A DNA stretch of 64,000 nt from Microbacterium wangchenii (GTDB lineage: Bacteria; Actinomycetota; Actinomycetes; Actinomycetales; Microbacteriaceae), in the NCBI RefSeq assembly GCF_004564355.1, contig NZ_CP038266.1, forward strand, positions 2,170,001 to 2,234,000, written 5' to 3'. The notes below the pieces were generated by a model. That model was not told the origin of the DNA. It saw only the letters and a program-made list of their open reading frames with translations, and did not search any database. Made by a program: the position numbers and the translations under genes. Positions within the stretch are counted from its first letter, which is position 1, and every line of letters starts with the position of its first letter. Positions 47,342-56,988 of this stretch are shown piece after piece.

Positions 47342-47389
47342 ACATGATCTTACGACGAGGCCGATGGGCGGATCCTGTACCGTGCCACC

Positions 47390-47803
47390 GTGACCTCCGT
47401 TCTCCACCCCGCTCCGGCACGCCGCATCCACGTCTCCGCGGCGGTCATCGTCGACGCGGAAGGGCGCCTGCTGCTCGTACGCAAGGCCGGGACGACGGCG
47501 TTCATGCAGCCGGGCGGCAAGCCCGAGCCCGGCGAGTCGCCGAGCGAGACCCTCAGCCGCGAGCTCGCCGAGGAAGTCGGCGTCTCCGTGGCGCCGGCCG
47601 ACCTCTCCTCCCTCGGCACCTTCACCGCGGCAGCGGCGAACGAACCGGGTTTCGTCGTGGTGGCCGAGGTGTTCGCCGCCGACATCGGCGAGCAGCATCC
47701 GGCCGTGGGCGCCGAGATCGCCGAACTGCGCTGGGTGGGTGCCGATGACGCGGACGGCATCGACATCGCACCGCTGGCCCGCGAGCACTTCCTCCCCCGC
47801 TGA
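47390..47803 (+). CDS. NUDIX hydrolase (137 aa)
   Basis: The NUDIX box GGKPEPGESPSETLSRELAEEVGV (G-x5-E-x7-REUxEExGU) spans about residues 43-66, preceded by VSAAVIVDAEGRLLLVRKAG. Such enzymes cleave nucleoside diphosphates linked to another moiety; the substrate cannot be told. The GTG at 47390 lies 6 bases after TACCGT, a -10-like box, so the mRNA may be leaderless. Convergent with the HxlR gene and divergent from the zinc-ribbon SDR. Confidence 0.9.
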   Translation: MTSVLHPAPARRIHVSAAVIVDAEGRLLLVRKAGTTAFMQPGGKPEPGESPSETLSRELAEEVGVSVAPADLSSLGTFTAAAANEPGFVVVAEVFAADIGEQHPAVGAEIAELRWVGADDADGIDIAPLAREHFLPR

Positions 47804-47809
47804 GACCGG

Positions 47810-48097
47810 CTATTCGTCCGCCTGGCCGCCGCCCCAGCGCTCCAGCGCGACGATCGCCTCACGGAGGGCAAGCCCGCGCTCGGTCAGCGCATAGGCCCGC
47901 GTGTTGTGCCGGAGCGGCAGGCGAGACAGCACGCCGGCCGCTTCGAGCTCGCGCAGGCGCGTCGCGAGGATGTTCGTCGGCACTCCGAGGTCGCGCTGCA
48001 GGTCGCCGTAGCGCTGGGGTCCGTCGAGCAGCCGCGCCACGATGAGCAGGGCCCACCGCGCTCCGACGACGTCGAGGGCCGCGGCGAGGTCGCTCAC
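47810..48097 (-). CDS. HxlR-family transcriptional regulator (95 aa)
   Basis: A winged-helix HxlR/MarR-like regulator: ALDVVGARWALLIVARLLDGPQRYGDLQRDL, then IPTNILATRLRELEAAGVLSR and the wing PLRHNTRAYALTERG. The length is short but typical. No Cys is present, so a thiol-switch mechanism, as in some HxlR proteins, is not available. The GTG at 48097 overlaps the stop of the VOC gene, so the two share one transcript. It probably represses its own operon through the palindrome at 48506. Confidence 0.9.
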   Translation of the reverse strand: MSDLAAALDVVGARWALLIVARLLDGPQRYGDLQRDLGVPTNILATRLRELEAAGVLSRLPLRHNTRAYALTERGLALREAIVALERWGGGQADE

Positions 48098-48498
48098 GCG
48101 GTGGCGTCGGCGTTCGGCTTCATCCAGAACGGTGAGTAGTGGTAGCCGTCGGGGTCGTCGAACTGGCGCTGGTACATGAACGGGTAGTCGTCGGTGTCGC
48201 CGATCCGCCCGCCCGCGGCGCCGGCGTGCTCGACGAGCGCGTCGACCGCCTCACTGCTGTCGAGGTCGAAGGAGACCGTGACCTTGGAGGGCGTGTCAGG
48301 TCCGCCGACCAGTTCCTCGGAAGCGCCGATGCTCGCGTACATCTCGCGGCTGCCGAGCATGACGTACTGCTCCGGCGCGATCGCGAAGCACGACACATTG
48401 TGGTCGGACATCTCGGTGTTGAGGGTCCAGCCGAGGGCGGTGTAGAAGGCGGTCGCGCGCTCGACGCTCTCGACCGGGCAGGTGATGAAGAGGCTCAT
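48094..48498 (-). CDS. VOC-superfamily (glyoxalase/bleomycin-resistance-like) protein (134 aa)
   Basis: A single vicinal-oxygen-chelate module beginning MSLFITCPVESVERATAFYTALGW, with HNVSCFAIAPEQYVMLG and the closing DPDGYHYSPFWMKPN, the usual signature of small VOC proteins resembling the YwbC or PhnB-like groups. Substrate unknown. The ATG at 48498 follows the CACTTG palindrome. It is coupled to the HxlR gene by GTGA. It lies 53 bases downstream of the giant gene end, in the same direction. Confidence 0.88.
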   Translation of the reverse strand: MSLFITCPVESVERATAFYTALGWTLNTEMSDHNVSCFAIAPEQYVMLGSREMYASIGASEELVGGPDTPSKVTVSFDLDSSEAVDALVEHAGAAGGRIGDTDDYPFMYQRQFDDPDGYHYSPFWMKPNADATA

Positions 48499-48505
48499 GC
48501 GGTAA

Positions 48506-48524
48506 CACTTGCAAAATACAAGTG
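48506..48524 (-). promoter_or_regulatory. Palindrome upstream of the VOC/HxlR operon
   Basis: CACTTG (48506-48511), a 7-base spacer and CAAGTG (48519-48524) form an exact inverted repeat 8 bases upstream of the VOC start. A TTGACG -35-like box lies just beyond (minus strand). A likely HxlR operator. Confidence 0.65.
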
Positions 48525-48550
48525 CGTCGTCAAGGGCCCTGCCGCGCGCG

Positions 48551-51500
48551 CTAGAGGTACACCTCGTCCGCGAAGACGAGCCGCTGCTCCCAGCGCCCCG
48601 GCCCGTCGTCGTTCGGATCGCCGTCGGGGTCGCCCTCGAAGCGCTCCCACTCCTCCACGACGACACGCCACGTCGCCGGGCGGTCGGTCGGGGTGCTGAG
48701 CGGGATCGACTCGGGCGATTCGATGTCGGCGGCCCACGCCCACTGCGCGGCGACTTCGCCGCTGCCGGCGCGGACGAGTTCCACGATCCGCTCGTTGCGC
48801 CATCCGAGGTCCCCCGGCACCGCGGCATCCGCCCGCTGCAGACGCGCGACGAGATAGCGGTTGAGATCGCCGCCGGGCACCGGGACGGGCCGCGACGGTG
48901 CTCCGGCCGTGCCCGTGGCGGTGGTGCCCGACACGGCGACTCGCACGTGGGTCGCGTCGGGACGGCTGACCGTGGTGGTGCGTTCGGGCGGAAGCTGCAC
49001 GAAGTCCGCCTGTACGGGGTCGGACAGGTGCGCGCCGGGCACGCTGTCGGGCTGGTAGCGGGCCACGGCGAGCCGGACGAAGGGCCAGAACGCTCCGCGT
49101 GGATCGACGGCGACATCGACGTACCACAGGCCGCGGTCGGGGTTGAAGCGCGGCCGATAGCCCAGCACGACCACATCCGTCGCCGGCACGTCCTTCGTCG
49201 CCGGCAGCGGCAGCGTCACCTGCGCGGTGACGGGCCGCGCGGGGCCGTGCTCGTCGAAGCCGAGGAACGGCATGAGCTCCTCCACGTCGATGAGCGTCAA
49301 GGGCCGCAGCGGCATCGTGTTGCCGGTCCAGATCGGGTCCTGCCCCCACTTCGACACGTACGGATACCCCGATCCGAGCAGGTCTGGCCCGTCGCCGGGT
49401 GCCGGCGGCGGGCCGGGGAGGTCGTCCTTGGCGCCGAGGGCGAAGAGCACACCGAGCAGCTCCCCCTCGCCGCTGGTGTACCAGGGGCGCTCGAGGTAGA
49501 TGCGGACGCCCGCCCGGCGGCGGTGCCGGATGGCCATCGGCTGCTCCGGCTCCTCCGCGAGGCGGTGTTCGCCGGCGGGTTCTGCGGCATCGCCGGGCGC
49601 GTTCGGATCGGAGTGCGACCAGCGGAACAGCGGGAGCACCGAGTGGATGACCGGTGGCGCCGGCCGCGCCGTCGACGGGACCGACAGCTCGACCGCGTGT
49701 CCCACGACGCTGCCCGCCTCGGTCCCGGGCTCTCCCTCGAGCAGCTCAGGCGCGAAGTACTCGCGGAACCGCGTGCTCGCCACGGCGCGGTAGCGCACGC
49801 GCCGGTGACGCGTGTCGCCGAATTCGTGCATGGCCCTGTGCAGCGACAGCGTGCCCAGCATCGGGATCGGCACGGTGGCGTCTTCGGCGGTCAGGATCGC
49901 GATGTCTTCGTCCGGGCGGATGGGCGTCGTGAACGCCACGGCGGATGCGGCGGCCCGCCGCGTGCCGGCGACGGTGCCGGCAGCGAGATCATCGTCCACG
50001 GCGGGGTCGTCGGACACGTCCTCCCACTCCGCGTTCATCGTCACCTGCGCGGTGCTGGGCCCGTGCACGTCCAGCGCTCCGAAGAGTACGCACGAGGTGG
50101 CGCCGAGGGCTCGGATGGGGGTCAGCGCAGTGGCATCGGGTCGCTCGAGCGGGCGCGGCACGGCGTGCACGAGCAGCACGTCTTCAGCGGGCGTGAACGC
50201 CCACAGCAGTCCGTCCGCGACCGCCTCCCGCACGGCACGGTCGGCTCGGATGGTGGGATCGAGCGTGCGCCACACGCCCAGGTGCTCCAGGCGTGCACGG
50301 TCGAGGGCGCTGGAGAGCCGGAAGCGCTGGAGGTCGCCCGGCGGCAGGCGGAAGGCGAGGGACGCCGCATCCGCCGTCGCCCCCAGCCGGTCGGCGCCCT
50401 CGAGGGTGAGGGAGAGCGTCGACACGTCGGGCCAGCCCCGGTCGGACACGGCGAAGTCCACGGTGAAGCCCTCGAACTCGAAGGGCGAGGTGAGGGCGCG
50501 ATCGAGGCCGGCCTCGGGGAACTGCACGGAGATCCCCCGCACGATCGAATCGGGCAGATACGGCAGCGGGATGCGCGCGCCGGGGTTGGCGACGAACTGC
50601 CCGCCCGGGATGGGGTCGCCCGGGTGGGCGAGCGGGAGGGTCAGCACGTCGGCGGGGTCGACACCGGGCTGGACGACGATCCGCGGCGGAGGATCGACGG
50701 GGATGCGCCCCAGCGGCGTGTCGAGGTCGGCGATGTCGAGGTCGGAGAACGCGCCGTTCTCCCGCAGCGCCGCCGCCAGCGCACGTCGGGGACCGTCGGG
50801 TCCGGTCACGATCCGGTCGAACGCGCCGTGCTGCTCGGCCTGCAGCTGGGAGGTCTTCGGCGGCGCGAGATGGCGACGGGCGGCGGCGGAGAAGGCACCC
50901 GCAGTCGCGGGATGCGTCGCCTGCACCGACGCGAGGTAGTCGGCCGGCGGGGTGACGGTGAGCTCTCCGGTCGCCGCATCCTGCGTCACGCCGCTGCGGA
51001 TCACGAGCACCCGCAGCGACTCCCCCTCGCTGTACACCCCGGTCGGCACGATGGCCGGAGCGGGCGCCGGGTCCCACCGCAGGTAGGGGCGGAGGGGTGT
51101 GACCGTGGCCAGCGCACGCCCGACGACCGCCGGCGCGAGGTCGCCGATGCGGCCGAGGTGGTCGAGGAGGAGGTCGCGGTACCGCGGGAGTTCCGCGCTG
51201 GCGAGCGAGGTGGCCAGCGGCGTGCGCGGCGCGCGGGTAACGGCGTCGTGGATCGCGGCGGTGACCATCGCGCGCCGGCTGGGCGCGGCGTTCTGCGCCG
51301 TGAGGTCTCCGCGGACCCCGACGCCGAGCCGCCGCGTGGCGATGCGCCGGTTCACTTCGTCGGCGACCGGGTCGGGAAGCAGGGACCGCAGCGCGGTGGC
51401 CGTCCCGGTGGGCGAGGTCGTCGAGGCGGCCGACCGCCCGGTCGAGATGGCGCTGACGGCCGCGGTCCGCAGCGCCGTGGCGACGGGGCCGAACGAGCCG

Positions 51501-53401
51501 CCGCCGATGCGTTCGGCGCGCCGCTGCGCCTCGGCCCCGAGGACGCGGTCGGCGAGCACGCGCCCGAGCACCGCCCCGCGATCGCGCGGTGGCCGTGCCG
51601 GCTGCACGCGGCTGTTGCCGGCGAGGTCGACCTGCCACGCCCGGAACGCGTAATCGCGCCCGAACCGCAGGACAGGGAGCGACCCCGGCAGGACCGTGTG
51701 CGACGCGCCGAGCACGTGGCTCGGCACGTGGCGCGGGTCGGCGTCGGGCTCATCGAATCCGCCGGGGCGGTACGGCTGCTCCTCGTAGCCGGCCTGCCCC
51801 TCCCCCGCTGCCGGTTCGTTGCGGATGCCGGCACCGGGGCGGGGCGCGGAGAGGCTCCAGCCCTCCCATCCGAAGAGCGCCTCGTGCACGTGGACCGGAG
51901 GATCGGGGACGCCCGGCGTCTCGTGCGCCGTGGTGCCCTGCAGGTAGCCGAGCGTCTCGGGGATCGTGACAGGCTCATGCCCCTTGATCTCGAACACGGT
52001 GCGGCGCCGGTGCAGCGACGCCCAACGTTTGGCGGTGTCGTCCCACACCTCCACGCGGAAGCCGCGCGTGACCTCTTCGGCCGACAGCGACGCGAGACCG
52101 CCGACGCCCGTGCCGAGATCGATGGACGCCCCCAGGGCCGTCTGCCGCGACATCCGCTCCTGCGTGTCGATCGCGCGCCGGCGCCGCGCGACGGTGAACC
52201 CGGACGCGCGGAGGGCGGGCGGGGCCGCCGACCCGGGAGCGCCGTTCGCCTCGATCCGGGCGAGCCGCGGCAGCGACCACAGATAGCGCTCGGCCTTGAG
52301 CGCCGTGCCATCCGCCTCCAGGTCGAGCACCGTGAAGGTGGGGCCGCCCAGGGCGAGCGCACCGTCCTGCCACTGGTCCGACGCTGGCACGGTCAGGAGG
52401 GCGCCGTCACGGGCGGCATGCACCTGCACGCGGGGCGACCGGCACGCGTCGGGCGGCAGGGTCGGCACGGTGATCGTGGCCGACAGCACGGTCGACTTCG
52501 ACAGCGCGGTAAGGTCGTCCACCTCGAGATCGACCACGAGCCCCAGCATCCGCATGAGCTCGCGATGATCTCCCACCATCGCCAGCCGCTCGTGGAACTC
52601 CTGCTCGCGCGGCCCGAGCGGCGTCGGGGTGACGGTCGGATGCTCCGCGTATGCACCCTGAGACTCCGGGCGTTCGTAATACCGGCGCGCGAGGTGCAGC
52701 TGCAGCAGGCCCCGGTCGAACCCGGATGCGGCGGCCACGGCCTGCTCCTGCGCGGTGAGTGACCCGGCCAGCAGCGCGTCGAACCGCGCGGTCAGCTCCG
52801 CCTCGTCGGGGAACTCGCGCCGGATGTCGGTGTTGAGGTCGCGCAGGATCTGGTCGCGGTCATCCGGTTGGCCGCGCCGGTACGGGCGCGGCGCGCGCAG
52901 TCGTTCCAGCTCCTCCCGCGAGGGTTTCGGGTCGTGGCTCGGCTGCATCGGCATGAGCCGGTTCATGTGCCGCGTGGTCGGAAGCGCCGACGGCAGCGGC
53001 GGATCGGTCGGGGAGATGAGCGTCGCCTGCATCGTCAGTGCGCGCCCGATCTCCTGCACGGCGGCGGCGTCGAAGCTGCGCCACTGCCGTCCGGAGAAAT
53101 CCGGCGCCGCCGGTCCGGCGACGGGGGTGGCCGCGGGGAAGACCGCCGCCCACAGCGCAGCGGCGGCCGTCGTCAGACTCGCCCGCGCGTCGAGCGGGCC
53201 GTTCTGGTTCCGCAGCACGATCGTCGTGTCGGGATGGGTCAGCGCCCCCACCCAGTCGGGGAAGCACGTGAAGTCTGCGAGCGTCGCGCCGCCGGCTGCA
53301 TCCGGTACCAGCCTGGGTGCGACGAAGAGCGACACGTGGGGTCCGACCCCCTCGACCCACGCGCGCGGCAACGCGAGGACGGTGAAGATCTCCGTGTTCA
53401 T
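48551..53401 (-). CDS. Giant protein of unknown function (1616 aa), second gene of the giant pair
   Basis: No family can be named with confidence. It starts MNTEIFTVLALPRAWVEG; the N-terminal 250 residues contain HVSLFVAPRLVP and a helical ERLRAPRPYRRGQ segment. Around residue 589 is a fibronectin-type-III-like strand pair ending AFRAWQVDLAGNSR, and around 1301-1318 a striking YLERPWYTSGEGELLGVL motif that I recall from large uncharacterised bacterial proteins. There is no signal peptide, transmembrane helix, nucleotide-binding or protease motif. Mostly beta-rich composition suggests repeated domains. The ATG at 53401 overlaps the upstream giant gene's stop (ATGA), so the two are translated together. 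Arg/Pro-rich linkers join the domains. It may be a structural or scaffold protein (inference). Confidence 0.8.
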   Translation of the reverse strand: MNTEIFTVLALPRAWVEGVGPHVSLFVAPRLVPDAAGGATLADFTCFPDWVGALTHPDTTIVLRNQNGPLDARASLTTAAAALWAAVFPAATPVAGPAAPDFSGRQWRSFDAAAVQEIGRALTMQATLISPTDPPLPSALPTTRHMNRLMPMQPSHDPKPSREELERLRAPRPYRRGQPDDRDQILRDLNTDIRREFPDEAELTARFDALLAGSLTAQEQAVAAASGFDRGLLQLHLARRYYERPESQGAYAEHPTVTPTPLGPREQEFHERLAMVGDHRELMRMLGLVVDLEVDDLTALSKSTVLSATITVPTLPPDACRSPRVQVHAARDGALLTVPASDQWQDGALALGGPTFTVLDLEADGTALKAERYLWSLPRLARIEANGAPGSAAPPALRASGFTVARRRRAIDTQERMSRQTALGASIDLGTGVGGLASLSAEEVTRGFRVEVWDDTAKRWASLHRRRTVFEIKGHEPVTIPETLGYLQGTTAHETPGVPDPPVHVHEALFGWEGWSLSAPRPGAGIRNEPAAGEGQAGYEEQPYRPGGFDEPDADPRHVPSHVLGASHTVLPGSLPVLRFGRDYAFRAWQVDLAGNSRVQPARPPRDRGAVLGRVLADRVLGAEAQRRAERIGGGSFGPVATALRTAAVSAISTGRSAASTTSPTGTATALRSLLPDPVADEVNRRIATRRLGVGVRGDLTAQNAAPSRRAMVTAAIHDAVTRAPRTPLATSLASAELPRYRDLLLDHLGRIGDLAPAVVGRALATVTPLRPYLRWDPAPAPAIVPTGVYSEGESLRVLVIRSGVTQDAATGELTVTPPADYLASVQATHPATAGAFSAAARRHLAPPKTSQLQAEQHGAFDRIVTGPDGPRRALAAALRENGAFSDLDIADLDTPLGRIPVDPPPRIVVQPGVDPADVLTLPLAHPGDPIPGGQFVANPGARIPLPYLPDSIVRGISVQFPEAGLDRALTSPFEFEGFTVDFAVSDRGWPDVSTLSLTLEGADRLGATADAASLAFRLPPGDLQRFRLSSALDRARLEHLGVWRTLDPTIRADRAVREAVADGLLWAFTPAEDVLLVHAVPRPLERPDATALTPIRALGATSCVLFGALDVHGPSTAQVTMNAEWEDVSDDPAVDDDLAAGTVAGTRRAAASAVAFTTPIRPDEDIAILTAEDATVPIPMLGTLSLHRAMHEFGDTRHRRVRYRAVASTRFREYFAPELLEGEPGTEAGSVVGHAVELSVPSTARPAPPVIHSVLPLFRWSHSDPNAPGDAAEPAGEHRLAEEPEQPMAIRHRRRAGVRIYLERPWYTSGEGELLGVLFALGAKDDLPGPPPAPGDGPDLLGSGYPYVSKWGQDPIWTGNTMPLRPLTLIDVEELMPFLGFDEHGPARPVTAQVTLPLPATKDVPATDVVVLGYRPRFNPDRGLWYVDVAVDPRGAFWPFVRLAVARYQPDSVPGAHLSDPVQADFVQLPPERTTTVSRPDATHVRVAVSGTTATGTAGAPSRPVPVPGGDLNRYLVARLQRADAAVPGDLGWRNERIVELVRAGSGEVAAQWAWAADIESPESIPLSTPTDRPATWRVVVEEWERFEGDPDGDPNDDGPGRWEQRLVFADEVYL

Positions 53402-56400
53402 GCCGGGAGTCCTTTCGTCAGGCTCTCGGTATCGAACGCGGCCCAGTACTCGTCCCAGTCGGGCCACGCGCCGTCGCGCACCATGAGCTGCGCGAGAGAG
53501 GGGTCGCCGTTGGCTCCGGCGAACTGGCGCTCGGCCTCGATCGTGACCGACCCGGAGAAGACGAACACCTCGACCTCGACGGTGATCCGCGCGCGCCCGA
53601 TCATCTTGCCGGTGTCGGGCCGATACATCAGCTCCATGTACAGCTCGATCGACGCCGAGATGAGGCCGAGCACGTCCACTTCGCCGCGGAGCCGGAAGTA
53701 GCCCGTCAGCGAGCCCTTGTCCGACTCGAGCCGCAGGTAGACGCCGATCATGGCCGAGATCGAGCCGCTGGCCACGCCGAAGTCGACCGACAGGGTCGCC
53801 CCCGCCTCCAGGCCCAGTTCGAGCACCTCGAGTCCGTCGGGGGCGAGGCGGATCAGAAACCAGCCGCCGCCGCCGATGAACGCGACGGCCAGGGTGAACG
53901 GGCGCTCGCGCGTGCAGAAGTTGAACCCGACCGACAGGCTCTTGCCCAGGAACGGCACCTGCAGATCCGCGCCCAGCGACAGGTTGGACAGGCTGAAGAC
54001 CCCCACGGCGAGCGAAGGCAGCCCCAGGCTGAACCCGGCGGTGAGCCCCTGCGGCGTCACCTCCAGGTGCGGCGGGTCGGAGAACCCGTCGAACGGGATG
54101 AGGTCCTTGATCGTCTGCACGAAGCTCAGCACGCCGACGAACTCGATCTCGCCGAGGACGACATCCACCTCCGCCTTGCCGTCGGCTCCGGCGACGAACG
54201 CGATGCGCTCGAAAGGCACCCGCATGAGCGGCTCGCTCGGGAACAGGTGCAGCGTGAAGTCGCGCAGCTCGGCGCTGGCCTTCGCCGTCGGCGCCCCCGG
54301 ACCGCCGGTCTTTCCCTCCACGAGGATCGAGAGGGCGTCGTCGGGCATCGTGATGAGGGGGCCCGCCGCCGGCCAGCCCGTGACGACCTTCGGCGACCAT
54401 TCGAAGCGGAAGCGACCGGCGGTGACGGTCTCGGCGATGCCGGTGAGCGCGACGATGAGGTCGTCGACGAGGGAGGCTGCGGAGATCGCCGCGTCGAGCG
54501 CGTCGATGATCCCGGTGAGCGTGTCGCGCAGGAACGGCGTCTGCTCCGGCAGTTTCGGCCGCAGCGCCGCGAGCGGGGCCCTGACCTGTTCGAGCTTCGT
54601 CTTCAGCGTCGACGCCAGATCCTCGGGCTTCGCACTCGTGACGTCGGCGAGTGCGTCCTCGAACGCCTGGGCTGCCGCGGATGCTGCGGCCTCGGCATCC
54701 GCCATGAGATCGCGCGTCGCGATGTCTTCGACCACGCCGGCGGCGCGCTGGAGCCGTTCGACCGCGCGCCGGAGGTCGTCGACCAGCTGCAGCGCCGGCC
54801 CCAGCGACTGGCTCACGACCTCGGGGATGTTCTCGGCGACGTCCTCGATCAGATCCGCGAGGCTGAAGATGCCGAACAGCCGCGGCAGGACGCCGGCGAG
54901 GAACCCGGCGGGGTCGAAGTCGAGCCGCTCGATCTTCGCGAGGTCGTTGACCGGTCCACTCGCGGTGGACAGTCCCCCGACCGCGAGACTCGGGGTGACG
55001 AAGCCCCCGGCGCGGTCGCTCGAGGTCGACGGCGCCGTGCCGAACTCCATCACCGCGAGGGGTGCGGGCGGATCGTCGGCCGCACCGGTCCCCGGCACGA
55101 CAGCGGGAATGGCCGTCGCGCCGTTGAGTACGGCGGCCCACACCTCGCCCCGGTTCTCTCCCTCGGCGACGTACGCGGGGTAATAGCCGATCGTCGTCGC
55201 CCCCGTGCCGGTGAGGCGCTCTACGGCGTCGACGGAGACATCCGCCGAGCTCAGGAAGGGCGTGATCGCCCCCGGGGCGGCGCGTCCGCGCAGCCGGATC
55301 CGCGCCGTCTCGGTCGCGGAGTTCCCCGCATTCGTGGGCGGCGTGTACGCGAGGGTCTGGCCGTGCAGGTCGATGATGCGGTGCTGGCTAGCGTCGTAGG
55401 CCTGCTCGACGGCGGAGACCCCCGTGGCGGTGCTGACGTGGTTCTCCGCCACCCACAGCAGCGGCGTGCTGAAGGCGACGGTGCGGCCCTCGCGGTCGAC
55501 GGCGTCGATCGTGAACCGGAAGTCGAGGGCATTGATCGCCGGCCAGAAGAACGTCTCCTCGTTCTTGCCGGGATCGTCGATGTTCGGGGTCACGAGCGGA
55601 CGGATGCCGACGCGCTGGAACGGCGAACCGCGATGAGCCGGTAGCGGGTACTCGCGCACCGGCTCGTCGATGACGAGGAACTTGCGCTGGAACAGCGCTG
55701 CGACCGAGGGCGAACGCGTCTTCATCTTGCGCTCGGTGATCTTCACCAGCGCCGTGCGATGACGGAAGGGGAAGAGGAACCCGGGATACATGACGCGCAC
55801 GTACTGGTCGCGGCCGAAGGGCGCGAGGTGATCCCACGCGAGGATCGACGCGTAATGAGCATCGGTATAGGGCGTGGAGTTCCACGCCCCGTGCAGTTCG
55901 AGCCAGGCGCCCAGACCCGACAGCCACAGCTTGTCGGCCCGCACGGGGACGGGTGGAATCGCACCGGCCTTCCCTGGCCAGGTCTCGGCGCTCTGACGCA
56001 CGAGGATGTGCCGGTCGCGCCGGTTGAGCGAGCCTCGGAAGGGCCGGTCCTCCGCCTCGGAGGGTGAGCTGAGCTCGGCGGGGGCGACCTCCTGCCACTC
56101 CGCCGGTCCGTCCAGCGCATCCCGGTCGCGTGCCCAGATCGCCCGTACGGCGGTGCCCGTGGGCGGCTCGGGCGGCGTCGCCGGCGCGTCCGGCTCGGGC
56201 GGCGGCACGCGCGTGAGCCGGCTGTGCCACAGCTCCACGTGACGGGTGTCGTCGCGTTCGGCGACGGGGCGCGTCGCGTGCTCCCACCGTCCGGTCCGGT
56301 TCGGGGAGATCACGAGGCGGTAGGGCGCCTCGATCGCCGTCTCCCGAGCGCCGGGGGGCTCGCTGAACGTCCCGTCGCCCCGCAGCGTGAGCCGCGAAGG

Positions 56401-56988
56401 CCCAGGGTCCGGTTCGTCCGGATGCGGAGGCATCCGGTCCGGCGCCGGCGGCGGCCCGCCGGGCAGTCTCACGTCGTCGTCGGCGAGCCGATGCAGCACG
56501 GGCCGCAGCCGCGACATCGCGGCGAGCACGCCTTCCGTGGTGAGGTCGATCTCGTCGTCGCCGATCTCGAACACCAGCCGGGTCGAGCGGGCGGGCCGGT
56601 AGCCGACGGGAGGGACGGGAGCCGCTGCTGTCGTGCCGACTTCGGAAGCGGCCTCTTCGTGTCCGTGCTGGTAGGGGTAGTCGACGGCCAGCAGAGCGGT
56701 CTGGTCGCGCTTGGCGAGGAAGAGCCGCCCCTCCGCTTCGTCCTGCCACAGCTCCGCGCCGTAGAACGTGGCGGTCAGCGCGAGCAGATCGCGCGGGCGC
56801 AGGAGGTCGACCATGATGATGTCGCCGTGCGCGTTCGCGACGTCGGCCGGCGTGCTGTAGCTGGTCACCCCGTCCGGCTCAGGGGGTCTCGGCGGCAGTC
56901 CGATGTACCTCCAGCCGCCCAGGAACCGTTCCACGTGGGGCGGTGGGACCGTGCGAGCGCTCGCGCTGCGTCGACGTTTCGGCGACAT
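53398..56988 (-). CDS. Giant protein of unknown function (1196 aa), first gene of the giant pair
   Basis: GAGGAGG lies 6 bases before the ATG at 56988, a near-perfect ribosome-binding site, so this start is preferred to the ATG at 57006. The protein has a beta-rich N-terminal half with many Pro/Arg/Asp loops, a long helical middle (residues about 686-849, with EAAASAAAQAFEDALADV) and a C-terminal region of alternating amphipathic strands with a Gly-rich GGGGWFLIRL near 1040 and repeated turn patterns such as GSLTGYFRLRGEV. This C-terminal pattern recalls the DUF6603 group by memory, not verified. No secretion signal or catalytic motif is seen. It is divergent from ArsR/SRPBCC genes and coupled to the 1616-codon gene. 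Confidence 0.8.
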   Translation of the reverse strand: MSPKRRRSASARTVPPPHVERFLGGWRYIGLPPRPPEPDGVTSYSTPADVANAHGDIIMVDLLRPRDLLALTATFYGAELWQDEAEGRLFLAKRDQTALLAVDYPYQHGHEEAASEVGTTAAAPVPPVGYRPARSTRLVFEIGDDEIDLTTEGVLAAMSRLRPVLHRLADDDVRLPGGPPPAPDRMPPHPDEPDPGPSRLTLRGDGTFSEPPGARETAIEAPYRLVISPNRTGRWEHATRPVAERDDTRHVELWHSRLTRVPPPEPDAPATPPEPPTGTAVRAIWARDRDALDGPAEWQEVAPAELSSPSEAEDRPFRGSLNRRDRHILVRQSAETWPGKAGAIPPVPVRADKLWLSGLGAWLELHGAWNSTPYTDAHYASILAWDHLAPFGRDQYVRVMYPGFLFPFRHRTALVKITERKMKTRSPSVAALFQRKFLVIDEPVREYPLPAHRGSPFQRVGIRPLVTPNIDDPGKNEETFFWPAINALDFRFTIDAVDREGRTVAFSTPLLWVAENHVSTATGVSAVEQAYDASQHRIIDLHGQTLAYTPPTNAGNSATETARIRLRGRAAPGAITPFLSSADVSVDAVERLTGTGATTIGYYPAYVAEGENRGEVWAAVLNGATAIPAVVPGTGAADDPPAPLAVMEFGTAPSTSSDRAGGFVTPSLAVGGLSTASGPVNDLAKIERLDFDPAGFLAGVLPRLFGIFSLADLIEDVAENIPEVVSQSLGPALQLVDDLRRAVERLQRAAGVVEDIATRDLMADAEAAASAAAQAFEDALADVTSAKPEDLASTLKTKLEQVRAPLAALRPKLPEQTPFLRDTLTGIIDALDAAISAASLVDDLIVALTGIAETVTAGRFRFEWSPKVVTGWPAAGPLITMPDDALSILVEGKTGGPGAPTAKASAELRDFTLHLFPSEPLMRVPFERIAFVAGADGKAEVDVVLGEIEFVGVLSFVQTIKDLIPFDGFSDPPHLEVTPQGLTAGFSLGLPSLAVGVFSLSNLSLGADLQVPFLGKSLSVGFNFCTRERPFTLAVAFIGGGGWFLIRLAPDGLEVLELGLEAGATLSVDFGVASGSISAMIGVYLRLESDKGSLTGYFRLRGEVDVLGLISASIELYMELMYRPDTGKMIGRARITVEVEVFVFSGSVTIEAERQFAGANGDPSLAQLMVRDGAWPDWDEYWAAFDTESLTKGLPA

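Noticed and set aside
48509..52762. Long plus-strand open frame (1417 codons) across the giant gene
   Set aside because: Rich in Arg, Gly, His and Pro, without recognisable motifs or ribosome-binding site; it is the typical GC-rich shadow of the minus-strand gene, which has a proper start and ATGA coupling.
53402..55141. Extension of the 1616-codon giant gene upstream to base 55141
   Set aside because: Runs antiparallel in frame within the first giant gene; the ATGA junction at 53398-53401 marks the real start.
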